NCBI GenBank assembly: GCA_023395575.1
Contig: JAEWZA010000025.1
Span: 1-12,815 of the forward strand
Source of the DNA: Bacillota bacterium
GTDB lineage: Bacteria; Bacillota; Clostridia; Acetivibrionales; DSM-1351
Direction: 5' to 3'
Length of the DNA: 12,815 nucleotides
The position numbers and the translations under genes are program-made. Under the pieces are notes generated by a model, which ran no database searches, had not been told where the DNA came from, and was given only the letters and a program-made list of their open reading frames with translations. Below are positions 6,687-12,815 of the stretch, in pieces; within the stretch, counting starts at the first letter, position 1, and each line of letters opens with the position of its first letter.

Positions 6687-8628
6687 GAACAAATCAATTA
6701 TAAGTATTTTAGTTGTAATAGCTATTTTAACCGCATGCTTTTCAAATACATATGCACAAGATAGTGATAAAATGATAATAGAACTGTCAATAGGCAGTAG
6801 CACAGGTAAGGTAAATGGCAAAATATCTCAGGTTGAGAAGCCCTATGTTAAAAATAATGCAATTATAGTTCCGTTAGCATGGGTGACAACTGCTATAGGT
6901 GCTGAAGTAAACCAGATAGCTAATAAAAAGATTGAAATTATATACGGAGATATGAATGCAGAGCTTGCCTTGGGCAGTAAAAACTATACTGTTGACTCTG
7001 AAGAATATAACTTAACAGTAGCTCCTGAAATTAAAAATGGAAGAACAATGATTCCCGTTGAATTTATTGCTAAAAACTTCCCAGTAAGCGTAAATAGTGA
7101 TATAAAGAAGGGTACTATAAAAATAGTTTTAGAAGATGACGGGGCATTAAGTGATTTATCTTTCTTAACTGGAGGAATAAGTAGCAAAAAACTTGGAAAC
7201 AGCTTCTATGGTTGGAGTTTAAGTATTCCATCAGGCTCCAGAATGGCTGCTAATAATTATAAGTCAAGCCAAATAAGTATTGTAAACGAAAGCAGAAGCT
7301 TATATCTGGACATAGTGGTACAGAACAAGAATGATATGACATTGGCTGAATTGTATGATTCTGATGTTTTGCATGATAGCAGTGTTCGGGAATCAAAGTT
7401 GGATTTAGAAGCAAAAGTTCCCTATATTCAATACACAACATTGTCTGTGTATGATGAGTCCTCACGAGTTAAAGTATTCGATAAGGGAGAATATTTTTAT
7501 TACTTGGCAATAACCTGTGATGATGAATTAATTACTCCTGAAAAATTAATGTCTGACAAATTTTATGATAATATTGTAAGTTCTTTTAATTTAGACTATA
7601 AAGGAAATGAAAAAGGTGTAGAGGATATTTCAAAGGTAAGAGATGGTAAAGCTGGTTTTTATAACTATATAAGTTTTGGATATACTTCAAAATATTTAAC
7701 CTGGTCTCTGGATATGCCTATAAAATGGGAGGATAAAACTTCATATTCAGACCCCACTACTACAACTATAAACCTTGATAGCAAGCATTATATGAAAATA
7801 ATGACAACTACTCTTGAGGAAGGTGTAGCATTAAAGCAATATGTTGATGAGGTTAAGAGTCGTTATGATGAGTATTTCAATCCTAAGATATATACGTATA
7901 TAGGTAAGGAAGAAACTACTGTTGATGGCTTAGAGGCTTATAAGCTAATATTTAGCTTGAATTATGGAAAAAATGTCTACCATGTTGAGGAACTATATTT
8001 TGAAAAGAACGGTTTTGTTTATGAGGTTTCTGTATATCTCCCAGAAAAGGATTATGAGGCACTAATGACAGAGGTTATTAGCGTAATTGATAATATGACC
8101 TTTTACACTGTTAATAAGCAAAAATTTCAACAAGATTTAGATATATATACAAGCAAATATTCTGGTGTTCGTGTTTCCAATCAGGATGACTTATTCAATT
8201 ATGTGAATAAAAACTACAATTGGACTGCAGAAATTCCAGGTTATTGGATGAAAAATTATTACGATGATTCAGAATTAACTTTTACAAATGAAAATACTTC
8301 AGCTTCTGTATCAATAAGTGTTATTGACAAAATTAGTGATTACGAAAAAAATTCCATCAGTAAAGAGTTTGGTATGGATTTGCTGGAGATGGTATACGAG
8401 ATAAAGCCTGTAATAAGTGAAACAAATGAAAAAGGCTTAAAAATAAAAAATTACACCTATAGAATTGAGAAAGAAGAATACGAATTATATGGAACTATAG
8501 TATTCAAGGTGTTTGAAAAGGATGACTATACTTATTGCTTTAGAAGTGAAATTTATGACTTGAATGCAACAGACAAGGCAATTGCTGAAGTTAATGATAT
8601 ATGGAAATCCTTTAAGGTTACCAAATAA
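6679..8628 (+). CDS. Exported protein with copper-amine-oxidase-like N-domain and three PsbP/Mog1-like repeats
   Basis: A 649-residue protein of unknown function. The signal sequence (1-26) can be read in two ways: LTAC (17-20) fits a lipobox, giving a lipoprotein anchored at Cys20, and NTYA/Q (23-27) fits ordinary signal peptidase. Residues about 35-150 form a copper-amine-oxidase N-domain-like module, a fold common in clostridial surface proteins; no catalytic amine-oxidase domain follows, so the domain name does not imply copper chemistry. The rest seems to be three diverged copies of one module of about 140 residues (about 172-305, 332-476, 509-648), each opening with an aromatic-Trp and Pro pattern (YGWSLSIPSG, YLTWSLDMPIKW, YNWTAEIPGYW) and closing with F-x-[LV]. 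This resembles PsbP/DUF1795-type folds. AAAGGAG (6665-6671) is 7 nt before the ATG; the ATG overlaps the protease stop. The tight pairing suggests a partner or substrate of the protease. Confidence 0.8.
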   Translation: MNKNKSIISILVVIAILTACFSNTYAQDSDKMIIELSIGSSTGKVNGKISQVEKPYVKNNAIIVPLAWVTTAIGAEVNQIANKKIEIIYGDMNAELALGSKNYTVDSEEYNLTVAPEIKNGRTMIPVEFIAKNFPVSVNSDIKKGTIKIVLEDDGALSDLSFLTGGISSKKLGNSFYGWSLSIPSGSRMAANNYKSSQISIVNESRSLYLDIVVQNKNDMTLAELYDSDVLHDSSVRESKLDLEAKVPYIQYTTLSVYDESSRVKVFDKGEYFYYLAITCDDELITPEKLMSDKFYDNIVSSFNLDYKGNEKGVEDISKVRDGKAGFYNYISFGYTSKYLTWSLDMPIKWEDKTSYSDPTTTTINLDSKHYMKIMTTTLEEGVALKQYVDEVKSRYDEYFNPKIYTYIGKEETTVDGLEAYKLIFSLNYGKNVYHVEELYFEKNGFVYEVSVYLPEKDYEALMTEVISVIDNMTFYTVNKQKFQQDLDIYTSKYSGVRVSNQDDLFNYVNKNYNWTAEIPGYWMKNYYDDSELTFTNENTSASVSISVIDKISDYEKNSISKEFGMDLLEMVYEIKPVISETNEKGLKIKNYTYRIEKEEYELYGTIVFKVFEKDDYTYCFRSEIYDLNATDKAIAEVNDIWKSFKVTK

Positions 8629-8640
8629 TGGGTGTTGATA

Positions 8641-8704
8641 TTCGGCCTCTGAGAATTAGCCATTGCCTATGGGTGTTTAAACTTATCAATGGTTTGTTGC
8701 CGAA
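8641..8704. other. Structured intergenic segment before rarA
   Basis: The 141-nt gap before rarA holds nested inverted repeats: TTCGGC (8641-8646) with GCCGAA (8699-8704), and CCATTG (8660-8665) with CAATGG (8687-8692), with unpaired segments between them. No T-run follows the second arm, so it is not a standard terminator, and transcription from the upstream unit might continue into rarA. I found no convincing promoter for rarA here. Its G+C content is visibly higher than that of the other intergenic regions, which hints at a repeated or imported element. Confidence 0.3.
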
Positions 8705-8769
8705 AAAATTGCTAGAATTCCCATTTTTGCAATTGAAGTCAAGATAAAATGTATCAAAAAGGAAAAAAG

Positions 8770-10059
8770 ATGAGAGAAAAGATACAACCATTGGCATATA
8801 GGATGTCACCAAGAACAATTGAAGAGTTTGTAGGGCAGAATCATATTATAGACAAAGATAAGATGCTTTATAGAATGATAAAAGCAGACAGAATAACATC
8901 TATTATATTGTATGGACCTCCAGGTACAGGCAAAACCTCTCTTGCCAGAATAATTGCCAATACTACTGAGTCCAGCTTTGAAAAACTAAATGCAGTTACC
9001 TCTGGGGTTGCAGATATCAAAAGGATAGCGGCAGATACCAGAAATACTATGCTAAATCCTAAAGGCAGGACAGTGCTGTTTATTGATGAGATTCACCGTT
9101 TCAATAAGTCTCAGCAGGATGCTCTTTTGCCCTTTGTAGAGGATGGATCAATTGTTTTAATAGGAGCTACTACGGAAAATCCTTTTTTTGAAGTGAATAA
9201 GGCCCTAATATCAAGGTCAACGGTATTCATGCTAAAGCCCCTTGAGCATAAAGATATCAAAAAGCTCATAATTACAGCAATTAATGATAAAGAACGGGGC
9301 TTAGGAACATACAATATCAATATATCTGAGGATGCCCTTGATTATTTATGTGAGGTATGTTCCGGAGATGCCAGAACAGCACTTAATTCTATAGAATTGG
9401 CTGTTCTTACTTCCGAGCTTGATGAGAATGGTATTATAGACATAAATCTCAATACAATTGAGGAATGTGTTCAAAAAAAAGCTATTCGATTTGATAAAAA
9501 TGGTGAAGAGCATTATGATAATATAAGTGCGTTTATTAAGTCAATGCGAGGCAGCAATCCTGATGCTACTGTGTTTTATTTGGCAAGAGCCTTATATGCA
9601 GGAGAAGACGTAGAATTTCTGGCAAGAAGGATAATAATATGCGCTTCAGAGGATGTGGGCATGGCTAATCCGACTGCTTTACAGGTGGCAGTTGCAGCGG
9701 CACAGGCAGTAAAAATGATTGGAATGCCAGAAAGCAGGATAATATTGGCACATGCGGCAGTCACAGTTGCATGTAGTCCTAAATCAAATTCTGCATATAT
9801 GGCTATAAACAAAGCTTTATCAGATGTTGAAACAAAAAATACAGGAAGTGTACCAATGCATCTTCGAAATGCTGCTGCAAAGGGAATGGAGCAGCTGGGA
9901 TATGGAAAGGGTTATAAATATGCACATGATTACGAAAATAACATTGTAAAGCAGGAGTATTTTCCTGATGAAATGTTAGGTACGCTGTATTACAATCCCA
10001 CAGCAAATGGATATGAGGCAAAGATTAAGGCATGGTTGGAAAAATGGAGAGAGGCTTAA
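8770..10059 (+). CDS. rarA: Replication-associated recombination protein A (RarA/MgsA), AAA+ ATPase
   Basis: A 429-residue cytoplasmic ATPase of the RarA/Mgs1/WRNIP1 family, which acts at stalled replication forks and resembles clamp-loader subunits. The opening PLAYRMSPRTIEEFVGQ (7-23) is the family signature. Walker A is GPPGTGKT (49-56), Walker B is LFIDEIHR (103-110), sensor 1 is GATTENP (132-138) and the SRS at 149-151 holds the expected arginine finger. The C-terminal part carries the family's lid and tetramerisation domains, including ASEDVGMANP and the closing YYNP region. The length is normal. An ATG at 8749 lacks a ribosome binding site and adds seven residues; AAAAGG (8757-8762) is 7 nt before the chosen ATG. 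In Bacillus subtilis the homologue also lies next to an Rrf2 regulator and a cysteine desulfurase gene, matching the genes downstream. Confidence 0.96.
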   Translation: MREKIQPLAYRMSPRTIEEFVGQNHIIDKDKMLYRMIKADRITSIILYGPPGTGKTSLARIIANTTESSFEKLNAVTSGVADIKRIAADTRNTMLNPKGRTVLFIDEIHRFNKSQQDALLPFVEDGSIVLIGATTENPFFEVNKALISRSTVFMLKPLEHKDIKKLIITAINDKERGLGTYNINISEDALDYLCEVCSGDARTALNSIELAVLTSELDENGIIDINLNTIEECVQKKAIRFDKNGEEHYDNISAFIKSMRGSNPDATVFYLARALYAGEDVEFLARRIIICASEDVGMANPTALQVAVAAAQAVKMIGMPESRIILAHAAVTVACSPKSNSAYMAINKALSDVETKNTGSVPMHLRNAAAKGMEQLGYGKGYKYAHDYENNIVKQEYFPDEMLGTLYYNPTANGYEAKIKAWLEKWREA

Positions 10060-10117
10060 ATGATACGAGAACTTTAATATTTTATGCTCTGATATGAGCA
10101 CAGGAGGAAAACATTTT

Positions 10118-10300
10118 ATGAAAAGAGTTTTAGCATGGATTTCGTTAGTTGGATTTATACTTTTGCTTGTGAATATATTGACATTTAAATTCTTAATAGG
10201 ACCAAGTGTTATGGTTTATATATTAATTATTGTTTTATTTTTGTTTACTAATAAACCATATAACAGCAGAAAGATTGAAGCTGAAAAAGATGAAACTTAA
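10118..10300 (+). CDS. Small two-helix membrane protein of unknown function
   Basis: A 60-residue protein not recognised by family. Two hydrophobic segments (about 5-23 and 27-44) form a helical hairpin, joined by a short loop with Lys24 and followed by a charged tail (NKPYNSRKIEAEKDET). AGGAGG (10102-10107) stands 10 nt before the chosen ATG; a longer reading from ATG 10094 would place the ribosome binding site inside the gene. It begins 58 nt after rarA with no terminator between them, so it is probably transcribed with rarA. The good ribosome binding site and clear membrane pattern support a real gene. Confidence 0.7.
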   Translation: MKRVLAWISLVGFILLLVNILTFKFLIGPSVMVYILIIVLFLFTNKPYNSRKIEAEKDET

Positions 10301-10443
10301 TTTGAAAGAACGTATGAATGCAGTTTAAATCAAATTTGCAATTGAAATAAAAAGCTGTATACAATTGGACTTTATAGAATAATATTTGCACCTTTTTGAA
10401 ATAATATCCCATTATTGATATTTTAAAGATAGAGGTGGCAAAT

Positions 10444-10725
10444 ATGATTGTTGCAGTTCAATCAAAGCTCTCAGGTATCGCTGAACAGCTTAAGCAAAGA
10501 GGATATACAGTTGTTGATTTATACACTTATTCTAGGCCTATAGATGCAGTGGTTTATGAAGGGAATAGCTTTGATTTTTCAGCTATTACTGAAGAAAATA
10601 CAAGTCCTACTATGGGCACAAATAACAGCTCTAGCTATGGTGTATTTATAGTATGTTCAAATGGAAAAAGTATTGAAGAAATAGATTATATGCTTAGAAC
10701 AAGGTGCTATAGTTCTTTTTTATGA
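10444..10725 (+). CDS. YkuS/UPF0180-like small protein
   Basis: A 93-residue soluble protein. The N-terminal pattern, a short strand (MIVAVQSKL) followed by a helix and then GYTVVDL, then DAVVYEG and the late VFIVCSNGKSIEEI, looks like the YkuS (UPF0180) family, whose members are about 80 residues and have no established function. The match is by eye. GAGGTGG (10432-10438) is 5 nt before the ATG. A GTG at 10435 in the same frame would add three residues but lies within the ribosome binding site. The C-terminus (YMLRTRCYSSFL) is slightly longer than I expect for the family. It is separated from the membrane-protein gene by 143 nt that include a TGCAATTG octamer (10337-10344) but no clear promoter. 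Confidence 0.65.
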   Translation: MIVAVQSKLSGIAEQLKQRGYTVVDLYTYSRPIDAVVYEGNSFDFSAITEENTSPTMGTNNSSSYGVFIVCSNGKSIEEIDYMLRTRCYSSFL

Positions 10726-10773
10726 CTTTCTTTCTTAATAGAATTATAGGTGATTATACTTATCAATGGAAGT

Positions 10774-10840
10774 TTGAGTTATTAAAATAAATATCCAATA
10801 GACTCAATGAAACCTTCATAATTTCAATAGTTTATTTATT
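10774..10840 (+). terminator. Possible weak terminator after the YkuS-like gene
   Basis: TTGAGTTATT (10774-10783) pairs with AATA-ACTCAA (10797-10807, one bulged G). A second small hairpin, TGAAA/TTTCA (10808-10812, 10822-10826), precedes a T-rich stretch (10829-10844). The layout is terminator-like but the T-run is interrupted, so this is weak. Confidence 0.3.
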
Positions 10841-10847
10841 TTTATAC

Positions 10848-10889
10848 TTGCATTACTAAAAAAATTATGTTACTATCAAATCGTAGTAA
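10848..10889 (+). promoter_or_regulatory. Putative promoter and operator of the Rrf2 regulator gene
   Basis: TTGCAT (10848-10853) and TACTAT (10871-10876) are 17 nt apart and could be a weak promoter. TTACTA occurs at 10853-10858 and 10870-10875, and its inverse TAGTAA lies at 10884-10889; the last two form a perfect 6-bp inverted repeat with an 8-nt spacer over the -10 box. Rrf2 regulators usually control their own operons by binding there, so this is a plausible autoregulatory site. It does not closely match the IscR or CymR consensus that I remember. Confidence 0.35.
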
Positions 10890-10914
10890 ATTGATTGGAA
10901 TTAAGGTGATTAAA

Positions 10915-11352
10915 TTGAAGGTGTCAACGAGAGGAAGATATGGACTTAAAGCCGTTGTAGATTTAGCTATAAATCAGGATAATGGGATGATATCCATAAA
11001 GAGCATTGCTCAAAGGCAAGGTATATCTGAAAATTATCTTGAGCAGCTTTTTGCTTCATTGAAAAAGTCTGGAATAATTAAAAGTGTTAGGGGTGCTCAA
11101 GGTGGGTATATGCTTTCAAGACCTGCTGACAGGATAACTGTGGGGGATGTTTTAAGATCTCTTGAAGGAGCGCTTTGTCCTGTAGAATGTTTGGATTTTG
11201 ATTACCCCACTGAATGCGAAAAATCTGAAACATGCGTAACTGCTCCAGTCTGGGCTAAATTACGAGACAAGGTTAATGAAGTAGTAGATTCAATTAAAAT
11301 CAGTGATCTTGTAAAGGATTATGAAATTAAAACAAAAAAAGTTTTTAATTAG
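10915..11352 (+). CDS. iscR: IscR-type Rrf2 family transcriptional regulator
   Basis: A 145-residue winged-helix DNA-binding protein. The start STRGRYGLKAVVDLA (4-18) and the segment SIKSIAQRQGISENYLEQLF (27-46), which contains the recognition helix, are typical of Rrf2; GAQGGYML (60-67) is the wing. Four cysteines (Cys88, Cys92, Cys101, Cys107) form the kind of cluster-binding loop that senses Fe-S status in IscR; CymR-type cysteine regulators generally lack it. The TTG at 10915 is chosen because AAGGTGAT (10903-10910) is correctly spaced and the resulting N-terminus matches the family (MKxSTRGRYG). An ATG at 10867 has no ribosome binding site and lies inside the putative operator. The gene precedes nifS, so feedback control of Fe-S assembly is the probable role; involvement of cysteine metabolism cannot be excluded. 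Confidence 0.9.
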   Translation: MKVSTRGRYGLKAVVDLAINQDNGMISIKSIAQRQGISENYLEQLFASLKKSGIIKSVRGAQGGYMLSRPADRITVGDVLRSLEGALCPVECLDFDYPTECEKSETCVTAPVWAKLRDKVNEVVDSIKISDLVKDYEIKTKKVFN

Positions 11353-11355
11353 CTT

Positions 11356-11447
11356 GATTCTTGTGAGCCTAAAGGGGTATATTATTATATATTAAAAGTG
11401 TATAGGTTTATTTTTGTATACATGTAAAGTTTGGGAGTTCAAGAATC
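11356..11447 (+). ncRNA. Candidate structured RNA between iscR and nifS
   Basis: The iscR-nifS gap is 214 nt. GATTCTTG (11356-11363) pairs perfectly with CAAGAATC (11440-11447). After a symmetric 4x4 internal loop that could form tandem G-A pairs, CCTAAA (11368-11373) pairs with TTTGGG (11430-11435, one G-U). Inside are two hairpins: TATAT/ATATA (11378-11382, 11387-11391) and GTGTATA/TATACAT (11398-11404, 11417-11423). Together they make a three-way junction. I do not recognise it as a known riboswitch or T-box. The inner stems are AU-rich and could be chance. Confidence 0.3.
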
Positions 11448-11566
11448 CGGATAGTTATAAATGATTTTGTTAAATAGATAAAAGTATTGAAATTTTTTAG
11501 GTTCTTAAATAATGCAAATGCAAGTTGCAAGTCAACATTGCTATGATAAAAAAGGGAGTGTTTGTA

Positions 11567-12751
11567 ATGGTAGACAAAACTATTTACTTAGATCATGCTG
11601 CAACCACATATGTTAAACCAGAAGTATTTGACGCTATGAAGCCATATTTTTGTGAATATTTCGGCAATGCGTCTTCAATATATAGCATAGGTCGTGAAAG
11701 CAAAAAGGCAGTTGAGGAAGCTCGAGAAAAGGTGGCGAAAGCATTAGGCGCTCAGCCTCGTGAAATTTATTTTACAGGATCGGGAAGCGAAGCAGACAAC
11801 TGGGCATTAAAGGGTATTGCTGCTGCTTACAAGAAGAAGGGTAATCATATTATAACATCATTAATAGAGCATCCAGCTATTCTTAATACATGTAAATACC
11901 TTGAGGGCGAAGGATTTGAGGTTACATACCTTCCAGTTGATGAAGATGGACTTATAACATTAGAAGATGTGAGAAATTCCATAAAGGATAGCACTATTCT
12001 TATCAGTATTATGTTCGCTAATAATGAGATTGGTACTATACAACAAATTAAGGAAATTGGAGCTATTGCTCATGAAAAGGGTGTTTTATTCCATACTGAT
12101 GCGGTACAGGCAGTAGGTAATATTCCAATTGATGTTGAAAAGCTGAATGTTGACTTATTATCATTATCTGCTCACAAATTCTATGGACCTAAAGGAATTG
12201 GTGCACTATATATTAAAAAAGGTGTAAAGATTGCATCCCTAATTCATGGTGGACAACAAGAAAGAGGAAAAAGGGCAAGCACTGAAAATATTCCAAGTAT
12301 TGTGGGCTTAGGTAAGGCAATTGAACTGGCAACAGAGAATATGGAAGAGTACAACAAGAAAATTATAAGCTTAAGAGAAAAGACAATTGAAGGTCTTATG
12401 GCAAAGGTGCCATATATTAAGCTTAATGGTCATAGAACTCAAAGACTACCAGGTAATGTGAATTTTTCCTTCCAATATATTGAAGGAGAGTCTTTATTGC
12501 TAATGCTTGATATGAAGGGAATATGTGGTTCAAGTGGCTCGGCTTGTTCATCAGGTTCACTAGATCCGTCACATGTTTTGCTAGCTATTGGACTTTCACA
12601 TGAGATAGCACATGGCTCCTTAAGATTGAGTTTTGGTGATGAAAACACAGAAGAGGATGTAGAGTTCTTATTGGAGGAGATACCAAAAATTGTTTCAAGA
12701 CTTAGAGATATGTCACCTCTTTATGAGGCAGTTAAAAATAATAAAAAGTAG
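11567..12751 (+). CDS. nifS: Cysteine desulfurase NifS (class V aminotransferase fold, PLP-dependent)
   Basis: A 394-residue cytoplasmic enzyme that converts cysteine to alanine and carries the released sulfur as a persulfide to the NifU scaffold. YLDHAATT (7-14) is the typical opening. His102 in IEHPAI stacks on the cofactor, Asp178 in HTDAVQ contacts its ring nitrogen, and Lys204 in SAHKFYGPKG binds PLP. Cys327 in SSGSACSSGS is the catalytic cysteine, placing it in the group I NifS/IscS type. RASTENIP (236-243) is also conserved. The length is normal. The frame is open to a TTG at 11525, but AAAGGGAG (11551-11558) is 8 nt before the chosen ATG. It lies between an Rrf2 regulator and a probable nifU start, so it should serve general Fe-S assembly; no nitrogenase genes are seen here. 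Confidence 0.97.
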   Translation: MVDKTIYLDHAATTYVKPEVFDAMKPYFCEYFGNASSIYSIGRESKKAVEEAREKVAKALGAQPREIYFTGSGSEADNWALKGIAAAYKKKGNHIITSLIEHPAILNTCKYLEGEGFEVTYLPVDEDGLITLEDVRNSIKDSTILISIMFANNEIGTIQQIKEIGAIAHEKGVLFHTDAVQAVGNIPIDVEKLNVDLLSLSAHKFYGPKGIGALYIKKGVKIASLIHGGQQERGKRASTENIPSIVGLGKAIELATENMEEYNKKIISLREKTIEGLMAKVPYIKLNGHRTQRLPGNVNFSFQYIEGESLLLMLDMKGICGSSGSACSSGSLDPSHVLLAIGLSHEIAHGSLRLSFGDENTEEDVEFLLEEIPKIVSRLRDMSPLYEAVKNNKK

Positions 12752-12810
12752 AAAAAACTGCAATAAGTAATTTTGATTAGTAAATTTAATTTAGAAAAGA
12801 GGTTTTGAAT

Positions 12811-12815
12811 ATGTA
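12811..12815 (+). CDS. nifU: Start of the next gene, probably nifU (Fe-S scaffold), cut by the window end
   Basis: ATG TA is all that is present. AAAAGAGG (12795-12802) stands 8 nt before the ATG, 59 nt after nifS, with no terminator between them. The scaffold NifU usually follows nifS in clostridia and its proteins usually begin Met-Tyr, which the visible bases allow. The identity rests on context only. Confidence 0.5.

Noticed and set aside
8618..8818. Minus-strand 66-codon frame over the rarA upstream region
   Set aside because: It overlaps the ends of two well-supported genes, has no ribosome binding site on that strand, and shows no domain; the spacer may nevertheless be a repeat.
10396..10424. 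TTGAAA-N17-TATTTT as promoter of the YkuS-like gene
   Set aside because: The -10 match is poor, and the predicted transcription start would fall at the ribosome binding site itself.
11487..11515. TTGAAA at 11487 as the -35 box of a separate nifS promoter
   Set aside because: No acceptable -10 box occurs at 16-18 nt; read-through from iscR is equally likely.

Overview
The window is AT-rich throughout (roughly one third G+C by eye), every supportable gene is on the + strand, ribosome binding sites are strong AAGGAGG types, and TTG is used at least once as a start. The protein families (paired dCache chemoreceptors, secreted proteins with copper-amine-oxidase-like N-terminal domains, and a rarA / Rrf2 / nifS / nifU gene order) point to an anaerobic, motile, Gram-positive Clostridia-class bacterium. 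I suspect the Ruminiclostridium/Clostridium group that includes cellulolytic species, but the sequence does not prove this.

Region 1 (1-5350): after the terminator of an unseen upstream gene, two large methyl-accepting chemotaxis proteins (272-2464 and 2998-5211) lie in tandem. They are paralogues that align end to end. Each has its own plausible sigma-A promoter and a leader with hairpins. The 533 bp between them holds a ~97-nt long inverted repeat that resembles insertion-sequence debris, and a structured leader before the second gene. A very strong intrinsic terminator (5300-5349) closes the block.

Region 2 (5370-8628): a clear promoter drives a two-gene unit with an 8-nt overlap. The first gene is a secreted HtrA/DegP-like S1C serine protease with a C-terminal PDZ domain. 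The second is a secreted or lipid-anchored protein made of a copper-amine-oxidase-like N-domain and three copies of a PsbP/Mog1-like module. The protease has a leader with a five-codon reading frame and a GC-rich hairpin that covers its Shine-Dalgarno sequence, suggesting translational control.

Region 3 (8770-12815): rarA (AAA+ replication-associated recombination protein), a 60-residue two-helix membrane protein, a YkuS/UPF0180-like small protein, an IscR-type Rrf2 regulator with four cysteines, the cysteine desulfurase nifS, and the first codon of what is very probably nifU. This is the clostridial version of the rarA - Rrf2 - desulfurase neighbourhood known from Bacillus subtilis (yrvN-cymR-yrvO), with two small genes inserted. 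NifS supplies sulfur from cysteine to the NifU scaffold for Fe-S cluster assembly, and the Rrf2 protein is the likely feedback regulator.

I found no tRNA, rRNA, CRISPR array, prophage or intact transposase. The best candidates for something new are non-coding: the protease leader, the leader of the second chemoreceptor with mutually exclusive pairings, a possible three-way-junction RNA between iscR and nifS, and an octamer (TGCAATTG) that recurs in intergenic DNA. All of these rest on reading by eye and would need comparative or experimental support.
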